From assembly GCA_024291935.2 (NCBI GenBank), contig CM044313.1:89155001-89219000 (forward strand): DNA of 64,000 bases, read 5' to 3'. This DNA is from Okapia johnstoni (lineage: Eukaryota > Chordata > Mammalia > Artiodactyla > Giraffidae). Positions 1 through 11,130 of this stretch are shown here, in pieces. The notes under the pieces are model-generated. The model was not told the DNA's origin, made no database searches, and saw nothing but the letters and a program-made list of their open reading frames with translations. Numbering within the stretch: position 1 is the stretch's first letter; every line of letters starts with the position of its first letter. Made by a program: the position numbers and the translations under genes.

Positions 1-299
1 GCAACAGATAAAGAAAACGTTTGTCATCTGACAGAATGATCACATGCTTAAATCTGTCAAGCGTTTCCCATAAACTTTCTATTTTACTCAAGAGGTCAAA
101 TTCTTTCCCAGTGTTTCATCAAAACTTAAGTCCTGGGTCTGTGCAAAGCTGCTGACAAGACTGGTGCCTATAATGAAAATTTAAAAATAAAAAATAATAT
201 ATTTTGGTCCCACTTAAGGAACTCTTAGTAAAGCCGGAATTAAATGCTTTAACCTCCAGGCATTTAAATGAGAAGCCTATCTAGGGGTACGGTGGCCAT
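1..299. other. AT-rich non-coding DNA
   Basis: No gene or recognisable repeat. There is an A/T-rich run near 180-205. The BovB fragment begins directly after it. Confidence 0.6.
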
Positions 300-606
300 T
301 TGTTGTTGTTTTCCAGTTGCTAAGTCATGTCTGACTCTTTGTGACCCAAAGGACTGCAGCACACCAGGCTCCCATGTCCTTCACTATCTCCCAGAGTTTG
401 CTGAAATTCATGTCCATTAAACTGGTGATGCCATCCAACCATCTCATCCTCTGCTGCCTGCTTGTCCTCCTGCCCTCAGTCTTTCCCAGCATCATGGTCT
501 TTTTCAAAGAGCTGGCTTTTCACATCAGTTGGCCAAAGTATTGGAGCTTAAGCTTCAGTATCAGTCTTTCCAGTGAATACTCAGGGTTGATATCCTTTAG
601 GATTGG
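300..606 (-). mobile_element. BovB LINE 3' end, antisense, 5'-truncated
   Basis: The plus strand reads the complement of the BovB 3' terminus: a TTGTTG start, then the TAAGTCATGTCTGACTC block, then the stretch that in the other strand encodes the C-terminal end of the BovB polyprotein. Similarity stops at about 606, where the usual continuation is replaced by unrelated DNA. Only about 300 bases of a 3-kb element remain. It faces the sense copy at 857-1408. Confidence 0.9.
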
Positions 607-856
607 CAGTGCCCATAAACCTAGGCATTCTCCCTTTACTCTCCTGCTCATCTTCATCCAAACCCTAAGTCCCAACTTTGGCTGCACTGGAGACCCTAGC
701 ATTGTTAGAGGCCTTAAATCATTCAATCTTAAATCCTTTCCTGGGGAAATACGAAGTAAATTGCTGACAGACTGTGTATTCTATGTAAAAGTTTCGAAAA
801 GCTCTCATTTTAAGTATTCCCAAGGCACCTCTTATTCAGCATGTTCTAATCAGTGG
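607..856. other. Spacer between two inverted BovB ends
   Basis: About 250 bases that I cannot match to any repeat. They separate two BovB 3' fragments in opposite orientation. A long open frame runs across this spacer from the first BovB into the second, but it is a chance fusion of an antisense and a sense repeat and not a gene. Confidence 0.55.
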
Positions 857-1408
857 AATGAAATTAAAAGGCGCTTACTCCTTGGAAGAAAGGTTATGAC
901 CAATCTAGATAGCATATTTAAAAGCAGAGACATTACTTTGCCAACAAAGGTCCGTCTAGTCAAGGCTATGGTTTTTCCAGTGGTCATGTATGGATGTGAG
1001 AGTTGGACGGTGAAGAAGGCTGAGCGCTGAAGAATTAATGCTTTTGAACTGTGGTGTTGGATAAGACTCTTGAGAGTCCCTTGGACTGCAAGGAGATCCA
1101 ATCAATCCATCCTAAAGGAGATCAGCCCTGGGTGTTCATTGGAAGGACTGATGTTGAAGCTAAAACTCCAATACTTTGGCCACCTCATGTGAAGAGTTGA
1201 CTCATTGGAAAAGACCCTAATGCTGGGAAGGATTGGGGGCAGGAGAAGGGGATGACAGAGGATGAAATGGTTGGATGGCATCACTGACTCGATGGACGTG
1301 GGTTTGGGTAAGCTCTGGGAGTTGGTGATGGACAGGGAGGCCTGGTGTGCTGCAATTCATGGGGTCGCAAAGAGTCGGGCACGACTGAGCTACTGAACTG
1401 AACTGAAT
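857..1408 (+). mobile_element. BovB LINE 3' end, sense, 5'-truncated
   Basis: Sense BovB covering the C-terminal coding part (MYGCESWTVKKAER, ELWCW, RRSNQSIL and the closing GVAKSR-like motif, in broken frames) and the tail made of short ACTGA-type repeats at 1393-1408. Two in-frame TGA codons sit at CGA sites (near 1027 and 1191). Flanks AATCAGTGGA (848-857) and AATCAACGGA (1406-1415) resemble a target-site duplication with two mismatches, so this is suggestive only. Confidence 0.92.
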
Positions 1409-2544
1409 CAACGGAAACCGTCTTGTTTATTCTAAATCTGCTTGTACTTTTCTAATTTTTGTCATATCTGCAAGTTTAAATAAGCTAGTAATTACCCCGT
1501 TCTCTCCCATTGTCTTGATTATTCTGTAATTACCACTTTTGTCATCAATTCCTGTCTATTTTTCTCCTGATTACTTTCTTAATTCATGTTTTCTTCCCCC
1601 TTTCCCACTGACTTTCCCCTTCTGACTTCCCCCTTCTCACTGAATTCATTCTAGGACACAGCTCTTTATATATAGATTGTTAGATTCATATCTATTTTTC
1701 AATATCTTTGTATTATTGCCTATATATTTGAAGCCATATTAATAGTATAACTTATTATGTTGCATTAATATATAGGCTAAAAATCCACTAATATTTCTCC
1801 CTAACATAGAGTTCAGGCTTCACTAAAGAAAGTAAAACATGCCAGAATAACACATAAAGTATTGCTATTGTTTATGGTAACACCTACAGTCCTTAAAATA
1901 ATTTACCAGGCCTCTTACAATATTGTCCTAGTTTTTTTTTTTTTTAACCCTGTTTCTCATATAAGCACTCTTCTATTTGAGCTGTTTGCTCAAATCAAAT
2001 TAAATAGTGATTTTGTACTCTTACTAAGTTCATTCACAACGTTAGACTTTTGCATATTACCTTCTCTTGGCCTGAAGAACCCCCCATTCTTTCCAAGGCC
2101 AATTTTGATTTTGTAAGATATCTTCAGTCAGTCTCAGTTTAGCTCTCCTTTTATCAGGAAAATCTGTTCCAGTCTCTGCATGTTTGGCACTCATACAATG
2201 TATTCTCCATGCTAAGAAACCACAATAAAAATGGATTGATTGCTTATTTTTAACTGTATCTATGCCATCCATCTGTGTGGCAAATATTGAAGAAATGTTG
2301 AAGAAATATTTTCTAAAGCACATAATGATTAAATTAATTTACTACCATCTTGGTTAATAAAATAATTAATGTTCCATTACATTAATTAATTAATCCACTA
2401 ATCAATACGTGGAAAGTGCCTACCTTCCTTAAACATGGCAAAATAATTCTCTCTCCTTTTTTTTTCCTTGGTAACTCTTAGATACCAGGATAAATCTTTA
2501 AAATTTAAGAGATTTGGGTACTTTTATTGTAAAAACACTCCGTT
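1409..2544. other. AT-rich single-copy DNA
   Basis: No gene seen. It holds a T-run at about 1933-1945 and pyrimidine-rich DNA at 1590-1640. Short open frames here lack any recognisable protein character. Confidence 0.55.
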
Positions 2545-2606
2545 AAGGCTGGAAAAATTAAATCACTTGCCTAAGGCCACATAGCCAGTTAAAAGCAAAC
2601 TTTTAT
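2545..2606 (+). mobile_element. MIR SINE fragment
   Basis: The phrase TTAAATCACTTGCCTAAGG followed by CACATAGCC matches the well-known MIR core region (cacttgcccaaggtcacacagc). Only the core and a little 3' sequence are recognisable, as expected for an element that predates placental radiation. Confidence 0.6.
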
Positions 2607-2664
2607 CACATGCCAGAAAGATTTCTCCACTCAATAACATTGGTTATTTCTGCTTATAAATAAT

Positions 2665-2989
2665 GTATTACTTTTGTCTAGCTGCATAACCCATTACTAC
2701 AAACTTAGTATCCTAAAGCAATATATATTTGTTATCCTATAATTTCCGTGATCCTCTGCTCAAGACCTCGCAGGGCTGTATTCAGGATGGCAGCTGTGCT
2801 TCAGTCTCATCTTAGATTTGAGATCCTCTTTCAGTCTCATGTAGTTGGCAGAATGCAGTATCTTGCAGCAGCTGTGAACTCCTGTGACTATCCTTCCAGG
2901 AGAGCAGGAGATCATCTACAAAGATGATCTTTGCTTCCAGTCCCTCCCTTTTAATGGGCTCAACTGATTAGATCATGGTTACTGTGGCT
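2665..2989 (-). mobile_element. MLT1-type LTR (ERVL-MaLR), antisense, left part
   Basis: Starts with a decayed form of the antisense MLT1 end (TAACCCATTACTACAAACTTAG), followed by the GGCTGTATTCAGGATGGCAG and TAGTTGGCAGAATGCAG blocks typical of this LTR read backwards. It is interrupted by the SINE at 2990-3126 and continues at 3127. A perfect small hairpin (AGATCATCT/AGATGATCT, loop ACAA) lies at 2909-2930. Confidence 0.55.
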
Positions 2990-3126
2990 GATCCCTGGAG
3001 GAGGAAATGGCAACCCACTCTAGTATCCTTGCCAGGAAAATCCCATGGACAGAGGAGCCTGGCGGGGTACAGTCGGTCCTCAGGGTTGCAAAGAGTCAGA
3101 CATGAATGAGCGACTAAACTAAACAA
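2990..3126 (+). mobile_element. Bov-tA SINE, 3' part only
   Basis: Begins inside the SINE at ATCCCTGGAGGAGGAAATGG and runs through CATGGACAGAGGAGCCTGGC to AAAGAGTCAGACATGAATGA and the ACTAAAC tail. The tRNA-derived head is absent. It sits inside the antisense MLT1 LTR, so it is younger. GCTGAT occurs at both edges (2987-2992 and 3132-3137), possibly a short target duplication. Confidence 0.88.
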
Positions 3127-3327
3127 CTAGAGCTGATACCCTTCTGGATTAACATACTTAACTGGTTAGCAAGCTTAATTTTATCTTCAGAATTCCTTTG
3201 TCATATAATGTAACCATGGGAGTGGTTTCCCATCATGATATCAAGGTCTGTCTATACTCAGAGAGAGAGGATTATACTAGGGCATGGATCCTTGGGGTTA
3301 TTTTACAATCTTGCCTATCTTGAAGGG
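3127..3327 (-). mobile_element. MLT1-type LTR, antisense, right part
   Basis: Continues the LTR after the SINE: CATATAATGTAACCATGGGAG, a TCTGTCTATACTCA block and GGATTATACTAGGGCATGG correspond to the usual order in an antisense MLT1 LTR. It ends near TTGCCTATC at about 3320. Confidence 0.5.
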
Positions 3328-3705
3328 ATATGGTTTCCATATATGTGGAATCTAGAAAAATGTTACAGATGAACCTATTTGCAGGGCAGGAATAGAGACA
3401 CAGACAGAGAGAGAAGATGTGTGGACATGGCGAGGCGGGGAGGGCAGTAGGATGAAATCGGAGATTGGGATTGATACATGTACACCACCATGTGTAAAAT
3501 AGATAGCTGGTGGGAACATGCTATAAAGCCCAGGAAGCTCAGCTGGATGCTCTGTGATGATCTAGAGGAGTGGGAGGGAGGTCCAAGAGAGAGGGGATGT
3601 ATGTATATATACAGATAATTCACTTCATTGTACAGCAGAGATTAACACAACATTGCAAGAAAAGTATACCTCAAATTAAAAAAAGGGGGTGTAATATGGT
3701 TTCCT
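3328..3705 (+). mobile_element. Ruminant L1 3'-UTR insertion with 11-bp TSD
   Basis: The body (3339-3694) is the L1 3' UTR: GGAATCTAGAAAAATG, GATGAACCTATTTGCAGGGC, AATAGAGACACAGAC, then TTCATTGTACAGCAG and a short A-run. It is flanked by perfect copies of ATATGGTTTCC at 3328-3338 and 3695-3705, a normal L1 target-site duplication. The copy is 5'-truncated to about 356 bases and contains no ORF2. Confidence 0.9.
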
Positions 3706-3880
3706 TTTGCATATGTTTTTAGAAATTATCAATTTTATTTTAATGAAAAAAATAGAATCTTGGTGATGAAATTGACTTTTGAATTACCTATTTCCAGTGG
3801 TGTTTCCCTCCTCTTACAACTGAGACAACCACTGTCTTAAATTTATGTGTAAGAAGTTTACTTATAAAAAAATAGAAAGA
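3706..3880. other. AT-rich spacer
   Basis: Nothing recognised between the L1 3' end and the next SINE. Confidence 0.5.
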
Positions 3881-4098
3881 GACTTCCTGAGTGGTGCTAG
3901 TGGTAAAGAACCCACCTGTCCGTGCAGGAGATGTAAGAGATGCTGGTTCAATCCTTATGTCGGGGATGATCCCCTGGAGAAAGGCATGGCAACTCACTCC
4001 TGTATTCTTGCATGGAGAATCCCATGGACAGGGTAGCCTGATGGGCTACAGTTCATAGTGTCACAAAGAGTTGGACACGACTGAAGCAACTTAGCAAA
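3881..4098 (+). mobile_element. Bov-tA SINE, near full length
   Basis: Has the tRNA-Glu-related head (GACTTCCTGAGTGGTGCTAGTGG, AAGAACCCACCTG), a B-box relative at GGTTCAATCC (3945-3954), then the BovB-derived 3' half ending GAGTTGGACACGACTGAAGC. One B-box base is changed (A for G in GGTTCGATCC), so pol III promoter strength is doubtful. Confidence 0.93.
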
Positions 4099-4792
4099 AG
4101 AAGTATAAAAAATTATCATTTACTCTGTTGCTTTTCAAATAGATTTTTATGAAATATTTTGGAGCAGCCCTTGTATATTAATTTAAAAATTATATATGAA
4201 ATACTATCTCAATTTCATTATTTGCTATATGAAAATTTTTCCATATTATTAGTTATTTTTAACTGCTTAATCTCTAATATCTGAGGAAAATTATAAAATT
4301 TCACTGGCATAACTGAAAATTTATATCTCCATGATATTTTACTGAATTTTTCTTTCTTGATATTGAGGCTATGGCATTTGATATGAGGTGTCCATATATT
4401 CATGATTTTTACATTGTCAAAATATTTCTTTAACAAATTATAAAATATGTATTTTAGAAATAATACAGTTGATCCTGGTTATTCTAGGATTCTATAATTT
4501 TCAGTTGTTCTACTAGTGAAAATTTATTTGTAAACTCAAAGTCAATACTCATGGCACTTTCACAGTTATTCACAAACACACATAATAATGAAAATTTGAG
4601 TTAGTTGACATCCACATTCCCAGCTGAGGCTGAACAAGACTATGTTCTGCTTTCCTGTTTCAGCCTCATGCAGAGATGACCAGGGAATAGGGTGGGAGAC
4701 AGGCCGTGGAGTGCAAGAAGCTAGATCTCTGGGGCCATTTGGACTAGGTGTAAATCTTAAGTCTGGCACCTGATTGGGAGGGCCTGAGAAAA
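4099..4792. other. AT-rich single-copy DNA
   Basis: No gene or clear repeat. The part at 4600-4790 is more GC-rich than its surroundings but unassigned. Confidence 0.5.
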
Positions 4793-4913
4793 GTGATTCA
4801 ATGGATATGAACTTGGGCAAACTCCAGGAGATGGTGAGGGATAGGGAGGCCTGGCGTGCTGTACTCCATGGGGTCACAAAGAGCCTGAAAAGACCTGGTG
4901 ACTGAACAATGAC
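4793..4913 (+). mobile_element. BovB LINE 3' end, sense, about 120 bp
   Basis: GATTCAATGGATATGAAC through GGGAGGCCTGGCGTGCTG and CCATGGGGTCACAAAGAG is the last coding part and 3' end of BovB in sense. It is followed by a degraded GACTGAACAATGAC tail. Confidence 0.88.
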
Positions 4914-5254
4914 AGGTAAATGACTTAAAAATTGTGAAACTCATTTTCTCTTTTGTAAAATAAAGAAACTAGCATTTACAAAGATGAATTATTTTTAATT
5001 TGTAAGATTCAGCCTATATGAGATTTTTACATATGTGTAGATAAATGCATACACACACACAATATTCACCTACCCTAAGACAAATGACACAGTGTAACTT
5101 AATTCACTGTTCTTAATTGGCAACTTTATATAGCTACTGAGAATAATAAAAATCAATTGCGTAGTATTATCCATCACTTTAATAATTATATCATATTTTT
5201 CTGTGATATTAATTTTGCTTCACTGATCTTTTTTGCTTAATGTTTTCCTCAATC
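4914..5254. other. AT-rich DNA with a short (AC)n
   Basis: Single-copy-looking sequence. A short ACACACAC run is at 5051-5062. No coding signal. Confidence 0.5.
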
Positions 5255-7370
5255 CAGTTCAGTTTAGTCGCTCAGTCGTGTCCGACTCTTTTGACCCCAG
5301 GGACTGCAGCACGTCAGGCTTCCCTGTCCATCACCAACTCTGGGAGCTTACTAAAATTCATGTCCATTGAGTCAGTGATGCCATCCAACCATCTCATCCT
5401 CTGTCGTTCCCTTTTCCTCCTGTCCTCAATCTTTACCAGCATCAGGGTCTTTTCCAATGAGTCAATTCTTCACATCAGATTGCCAAAGTACTGGAGTTTC
5501 AGCTTCAGCATCAGTCCTTCCAATGAGCATCAGGACTGATTTCCTTTAGGATGGACTGGTTGGATCTCCTTGCTGTCCAAGGGATTTTAAAGAGTCCTCT
5601 CCAGCACCACAGTTCAAAAGCATCAATTCTTTGGTGCTCATCTTTTTTAATAGTCCAACTCTCACATCCATACATGACTAATGGAAAAATCGTAGCTTTC
5701 ACTAGACAGACCTTTGGTGGCAAAGTAATGTCTCTTCTTTTTAATATCCTGTCTAGGTTGATCATAGCTTTCCTTCCAAGCGGCAAGTGGCTTTTAATTT
5801 CATGGCTGCAGTCACCAGCTGCAGTGATTTGGAGCCCAAGAAAATAAAGTCTCTCAATAATTCCAGTATTTCCCCATCTATTTGCCATGAAGTGATGAGA
5901 CTGGATAACATGATCTTAGTTTTCTGAATGTTGAGTTTTAAGCCAACTTTTTCACTCTCCTTTTTCACTTTCATCAAGAGGCTGTTTAGTTCTTCACTTT
6001 CGGCCCTAAGGGTGGTATCTTTTGCATATCTGTGGTTATTGATATTTCTCCCAGCAATCTTGATTCCAGCTTGTTCTTCATCCAGCCCAGCATTTCGCAT
6101 GATGTACTCTGCATATAAGTTAAATCAGCAGTATTGACGTACTCCTTTCCTGATTTGGAACCAGTCTGTTGTTCCATGTCCAGTTCTAGCTCTTGCTTCT
6201 TGACTTGCATACTGATTTCTCAGGAGGTACGTAAGGTGGTCTGGTATTCCTGTCTCTTTAAGAATTTTCTACAGTTTGCTGTGATCCACACAGAGGCTTT
6301 GGCATGGTCAGTAAACAGTAGTAGATGTTTTTCTGAAACTCTCTTGCTTTTTTGATGATCCAAAAGATGTTTCCAGTTTGATCTCTGGTTTCTGTGCCTT
6401 TTCTAAATCCATCTTGAACATCTGGAAGTTCACGGTTCATGTACTGTTGAAGCCCGTCTTGGAGAATTTTGAGCATTATTTGCTAGCGTGGGAGATGAGT
6501 GCAATTGTGTGGTAGTTTGCACATTCTTTGGCATTGCCTCTCTTGGGATAGGAATGAAAACAGACCTTTTCCAGTCCTCTGGCCACTGCTGAGTTTTCCA
6601 AGTTTGATGGCATGTTGAGTGTAGCACTTTCACAGCATCATCTTTTAAGATTTGAAATAGCTCAACTGGAATTCCATCACTTTCACTAGCTTTGTTCATA
6701 TTGATGCTTCGTAAGGCCCACTTGACTTCTCATTCCAGGATGTCTGGCTGTAAATGAGTGATCACACCATCATGGTTATCTGGGTCGTGAAGATATTTTT
6801 GTAAAGTTCTTCTGTGTGTTCTTGCTACCTCTTCTTAATATCTTCTGCTTCTATTAGGTCCCTACCATTTCTGTCCTTTATTGTGCCCATCTTTGCATGA
6901 AATGTTCCCTTGTTATCTCTAATTTTCTTGAAGAGATCTTTAGCCTTTTCCATTCTATTGTTTTTCTCTATTTCTTTGTATTGATCATTGAGGAAGGCTT
7001 TCTTATCTCTCCGTGCTATTCTTTGTATTTCTGCATTCAAATGGAAATATCTTTCCTTTCCTCTTTTTTGTTTAGCTTCTCTTCTTTTCTGAAATATTTG
7101 AAAGGCCTCCTCAGACAATCATTTTGCCTTTTTGCATTTCTTTTTCTTGGGGGTGGTTTTGTTCACTGCCTCCTGTACAGTGTCACAAACCTCTGTCCAT
7201 AGTTCTTCAGGCACTTTGTCTATCAGATCTAATCCCTTGAATCTATTTGTCACTTCCACTGTATAGTCATAAGGGATTTGATTTAGGTCATGCCTGAATG
7301 GTCTAGTGGTTTTCCCTACTTTCTTCAATTTAAGTCTGAATTTGGCAATAAGGAGTTCATGATCTGAGCC
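5255..7370 (-). mobile_element. BovB LINE, 2.1 kb, antisense, longest copy here
   Basis: The longest BovB in the window. Its 3' end is at the left (CAGTTCAGTTTAGTCGCTCAG) and it extends to the point encoding the end of the endonuclease domain (GSDHELL, about 7345-7367). It therefore holds the linker, reverse transcriptase and C-terminal region, but lacks most of the endonuclease and the 5' end. The frame is broken many times. Its neighbour at 7490-8000 is a second BovB in the same orientation. Confidence 0.95.
5545..7370 (-). pseudogene. BovB polyprotein remnant with inactivated RT motif
   Basis: Read on the minus strand, the order is: endonuclease end (GSDHELLIAKF), a lysine-rich linker (KKKKCKKAK, about 7120), a helical linker (ARRDKKAFLNDQ), RT palm start (NKASESDGIPVELF, near 6690), template-binding region (GFRKGTETRDQ), then the catalytic box. 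That box reads YAKD at 6017-6028 in place of the YADD needed for metal binding, so one catalytic aspartate is lost. Around 6130-6137 a deletion removes the SPCLF motif that normally precedes it. The C-terminal segment keeps MYGCESWTIKKDE and ELWCWR (5580-5700). Frameshifts split the protein into at least six pieces. It cannot make active enzyme. Confidence 0.9.
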
Positions 7371-7489
7371 AAAATATGAAGGTAATGAAGATAATGACAT
7401 CCTTCAAAAGGTCCCATGCAGGCACTGCCTCACTCAGTGCCTCTGACCTGAAGCAGGCCACTACCAACACACGCCTCCTCCTCAGTCGT
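7371..7489 (-). mobile_element. Possible displaced BovB 5' segment
   Basis: GACATCCTTCAAAAGGTCCC and GCAGGCACTGCCTCACTCAG, AAGCAGGCCACTACC recall an upstream segment of full-length BovB read backwards, but it abuts the endonuclease end without the intervening 5' coding part. It could be a deleted continuation of the 2.1-kb copy. The match is from memory and uncertain. Confidence 0.35.
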
Positions 7490-8000
7490 GTCCTACTCTT
7501 TGCAGCCCCATGAGCTGCCATACAGCAGGCTTCCCTGTCCAACACCAATGCCCAGAGCTTGCTCAAACTCATGTTCATCAAAGTAACAGTGATGCCATCA
7601 AAGCATCTCATTCTCTTTCTTCCCCTTCTCCTTCTGCCCTCAATCTTTCCCAGCATCAGGGTCTTTTCCAAAGAGTTAGTTATTTGCATCAGGTGGCAAA
7701 ATTATTGGAGCTTTAGCTTCAGCATCAGTCCTTCCATGAATATTCAGGACTGATTTCCTTTAGGATTGATTGGTTGGATCTCCTTGCAGTCCAAGGGACT
7801 CTCAAGAGTCTTCTCCAACACCACAGTTCAAAAGCATCAATTTTTGGCGCTCAGCTTTCATTATAGTCCATCTCTCCCATCCAGACATAACTAATGGAAA
7901 AACCATGTAATGTCTCTGCTTTTTAATATGCTGTCTAGTTTGATCATAGCTTTTCTTCCAAGGAGCAAGCGTCTTGTAACTTTATGGCTGCAGTCACCAC
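7490..8000 (-). mobile_element. BovB LINE 3' region, antisense
   Basis: From CTCAGTCGTGTCCTACTC to TTATGGCTGCAGTCACCA. It carries the C-terminal coding part and 3' end. Compared with other copies here it has lost roughly 30 bases near 7905, joining ACCATG to TAATGTCTCTGC. It lies directly behind the 2.1-kb BovB in the same direction. Confidence 0.92.
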
Positions 8001-8756
8001 TATTTTGTTCTAATTTTTGTATTTTTCCTATCTTGGTGAAAATGGTTGTTTTCTCTGTCTAACAAGTACAAAATTTTTTAACACTTCTCTTTTTTTAAAA
8101 ATGCTACTACATATTTTAATGCTTATTAATTTTAATAATTTAGCTTGCATTTTCTACTATGGGGAGTGGGGATAGAAGGATGAAAGATGCATTTAAACGT
8201 ATCTTCTGTATTCTTGCACAAACAATTTAATAATGCTTTTACTTCATGAAAAATATTAAACACATAAAATATGAAAGCTTATAATGACAATGACACCAAG
8301 AAAATGAATAGAAAGACTAGATTTACCTTTTTCCCTGAATGACATATTATAAATTGAAGCAGCTCTATATTTTACAGATGACAGAGATGAAGAGTATGAT
8401 TTAGTTTCTTATCACTTCAATGCCTTTAATGATGGTCTGCAAGTATTGATGCCTTTACAATGAGTTTTACAGATGTTAACAGTTGCTTTTGGAGTTAGAA
8501 AGGGGTTGGAACTTAGCATGGGTTCTTTTTTCTTCTTACAGTGCTATATTCAATTTTAGTAGCTTATGCAGTTATTTGTGTCAACTCTAACAGTTGTTGT
8601 TTTTTTTCTGATATTGATGGCAACAGAAATATGTTTACCTCTCTCCAGTAAATCTGAATCTTAGATTTTGTGGAATGATTCATAGGAAAGTGACACAATG
8701 TAGAAATTTCATTATATATTTTATTAACTAATATTACAACTAATATTGTAAATATA
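8001..8756. other. AT-rich single-copy DNA
   Basis: No gene or clear repeat found in these 750 bases. Confidence 0.55.
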
Positions 8757-8985
8757 TTTCAGTAGGTTCTCAGTTGTGTCTGACTCTTTGCAACACTGTG
8801 GACTGTAGCTTGCCAGACTTCTCTGTTGCTAGGATTTCTCAGGCGAGAATACTGGAGTACTGGTATTAGTGTCAATAGTGGATTGCCATGTTCTTCTCCA
8901 GTGGATATTCCTGACCTAGGGATTGAAATCACATCTCCTGCTTGGCAGGCAGATTCTTTAACATTGAGCCACATGGGAAGCCCCA
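8757..8985 (-). mobile_element. Bov-tA SINE, antisense, full length but diverged
   Basis: Reads CAGTTGTGTCTGACTCTTTGC at the left (SINE 3' end) and GAGCCACATGGGAAGCCCC at the right (tRNA-like head). A short internal insertion lies near 8860-8880 (TGGTATTAGTGTCAATAG). Several changes from the consensus suggest moderate age. Confidence 0.9.
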
Positions 8986-10116
8986 TAGTTCAATACAATT
9001 CTTATAAAAAGAGAAAAGCCACTTATTTTGGAAAAATAGATTAGTCGTAATACAAGATCGGAAAATAAGAAAAATATTTTTTAACTTTCTACAGTTGTTC
9101 TAAGCCCTATTCTCTGAGTAAGTCTCCAGTAACTTCTACTTTGGGATTTCATTGGGTGAAACTATTGAAAATCAAATGCTTTACAATTATCCATATGAAA
9201 AAATTCCTTACAGGTATGTAAATTCTGTAATATAAAGTTTGGAGGGTAATTTTAATTTTTTTTTAATTTAAAATTCTGTGTTTCACTCTTCTTGACTTAT
9301 TTCTGTACAAAAAACTTGATAGTCTCCTATTGTTGCCCATTCATTATTTGAATGTGAACTCACTTTCACATTTTTCATTGGTCACTACAGTGTCATAATT
9401 TAACTTATTTGTTGTTGCAGAAAACTTCAACAGCTATGGTAGGAATTACTTATTTTCTTGCCTATTGAAAATTTTAATTTGATAGTATTCCTTAGAGTAG
9501 CGGAAGTGTACCATGCAGTGACTATCCTGACTAATTGCTTTAGTGAAACTTTGAGCTTTTGTCTGTAATATTCTTGTCCTAATAAAATATTCTGTGTCTC
9601 CATAAGATATATTGATGAAAAATGTCATTATGCAATATGTCTTCATTATCCAGAAGCACTGCCTATTACTTCTTCCATCTCCTGCTATCAGGGATAAAAT
9701 TATTTCAGACAAGTCATATCACTTGCCAATCTTCAATGTAAATACTTACATTTCATAAAAGTTGCTTTTAATTAAGATATGTTTTACACTTTGAGAAGAG
9801 TTCAGATTAAATGTTAATTTGTGATGTATCAAAAATATTTGAGAATACATGATTGCCATGCCACTTTTGGCAAAGATTTTACCAAGTGCCTGATTTTGTG
9901 TTGTGCTTTATCCCAATGCTTAATATGAAGAATATTAAGTAACAATGATATTTCCATGACTTATTATACTACTCTGTTTTCCTATTCTTTTTCCCAGTAT
10001 GCACATGCAGTTTCTTATGTCTTTATTTCTATAACTGAATAAGTAGAAGATAATTATGTACCCTATAGTCTTTGAGGAAGATAGTAGACCTTACCATTAT
10101 CATTTGGAATTAATTT
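8986..10116. other. AT-rich single-copy DNA
   Basis: Over 1.1 kb without a recognised repeat, gene or RNA. Short open frames (for example minus 9446-9712) have no recognisable features. Confidence 0.55.
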
Positions 10117-10559
10117 TGTTAACAATCAGTATTGAGCTGCAAAGAACAAGAGCTTTATTTGGGGTCTTAGAAATTACAATTAGGGAAAACCAGATCCCAA
10201 TAAAACTGAAAGAGTGTTCAGGTAAGCAAATGGGTCAGGAGCTTATAAAGGCAAAAGATGGGTTTAAAATTTTCTTGCAAGAAATATGATTGACTCTGAT
10301 GCAAAAAGAGAAATATTTGTCCTTGAGAGATATAATGTCATGAGTTACTTAGAGTAGGGTCTGATAAGTGTCTTGAGTTTCTAAAACATTGAGTTTCTAG
10401 AACATTCTGAATGCCTATTTTAAAATAGTAAGTGATCAAATGTTCAGATTCCATCCAGCTGAGGTGTGTATGAGTCTCACTTCCTCAATGATCTCCTGGC
10501 TACATTTTGGAGAGTGCTCTTAACCACACCAACTCCACTTTGAGTCTCCCAGTTTAACA
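10117..10559 (-). mobile_element. Solitary ERV LTR, antisense (class I-like)
   Basis: Bounded by TGTTAAC at the left and TTTAACA at the right, the short inverted ends of an LTR. On the minus strand AATAAAGCTCTTG (10149-10161 read backwards) gives a polyadenylation signal followed by TTCTTTGCAGCTCAATACTG as the R-U5 end. A sense piece of the same family lies at 15590-15695. I see no adjacent retroviral genes, and no clear 4-6 bp target duplication. Family name unknown to me. Confidence 0.6.
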
Positions 10560-11130
10560 AGTGTGAAGACTACAAAACATTATAAACTGTTCTAACATGA
10601 TTAACTTGATAAATCAGGATGTTTTAGAAGATGTTCTTCAAAATATATACTATCAAAAACTCAAAACCAGTGAGACCACTGTTATTCCAAATAGTATTTA
10701 AAAGTGGTAAGGGATTTAATTTAAATTATGAAAATAAAATATTTTTAATATAAGATATATGCAGTCTTGTGATTCCTTTTTGTTTTGTTTTGTTTATATT
10801 TCTCTCAGCTCAATGTGTCTCCAACTAAGTGAGCAGTTATTGCAAATGCACAATAATACAGTGATTAGATTTTCATGGAGATAATGACATATTGCTCCAA
10901 AGATGAAGGGAAATTAGAGCCTCTCACTTAAAACAGGAAATATTGACCCAAACTTCACAATATTACTTGAGTCTTTCCTTCTCCTTCAACATTACTTCAC
11001 AGTCATGATGTTCTTCAATTCAGCATAATTGGAGAAGAGATCAATGTGCTTGAAATTAGATTGTCACATGTGGTAGAATTAATCTTAATCTCAGATATGC
11101 TTAAAATCACATTTTGATTCTTAAAATTTT
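10560..11130. other. AT-rich single-copy DNA
   Basis: No gene. Contains AT-rich runs near 10720-10760 and a TTTTG-type run near 10780-10795. Confidence 0.5.

Noticed and set aside
341..1030. 229-codon plus-strand open frame
   Set aside because: It runs through antisense BovB, unrelated spacer and sense BovB, so it is a chance fusion.
4793..4913. Possible stand-alone exon ending in a BovB-like peptide
   Set aside because: The match is to the BovB 3' end including its non-coding tail, so it is a truncated LINE.
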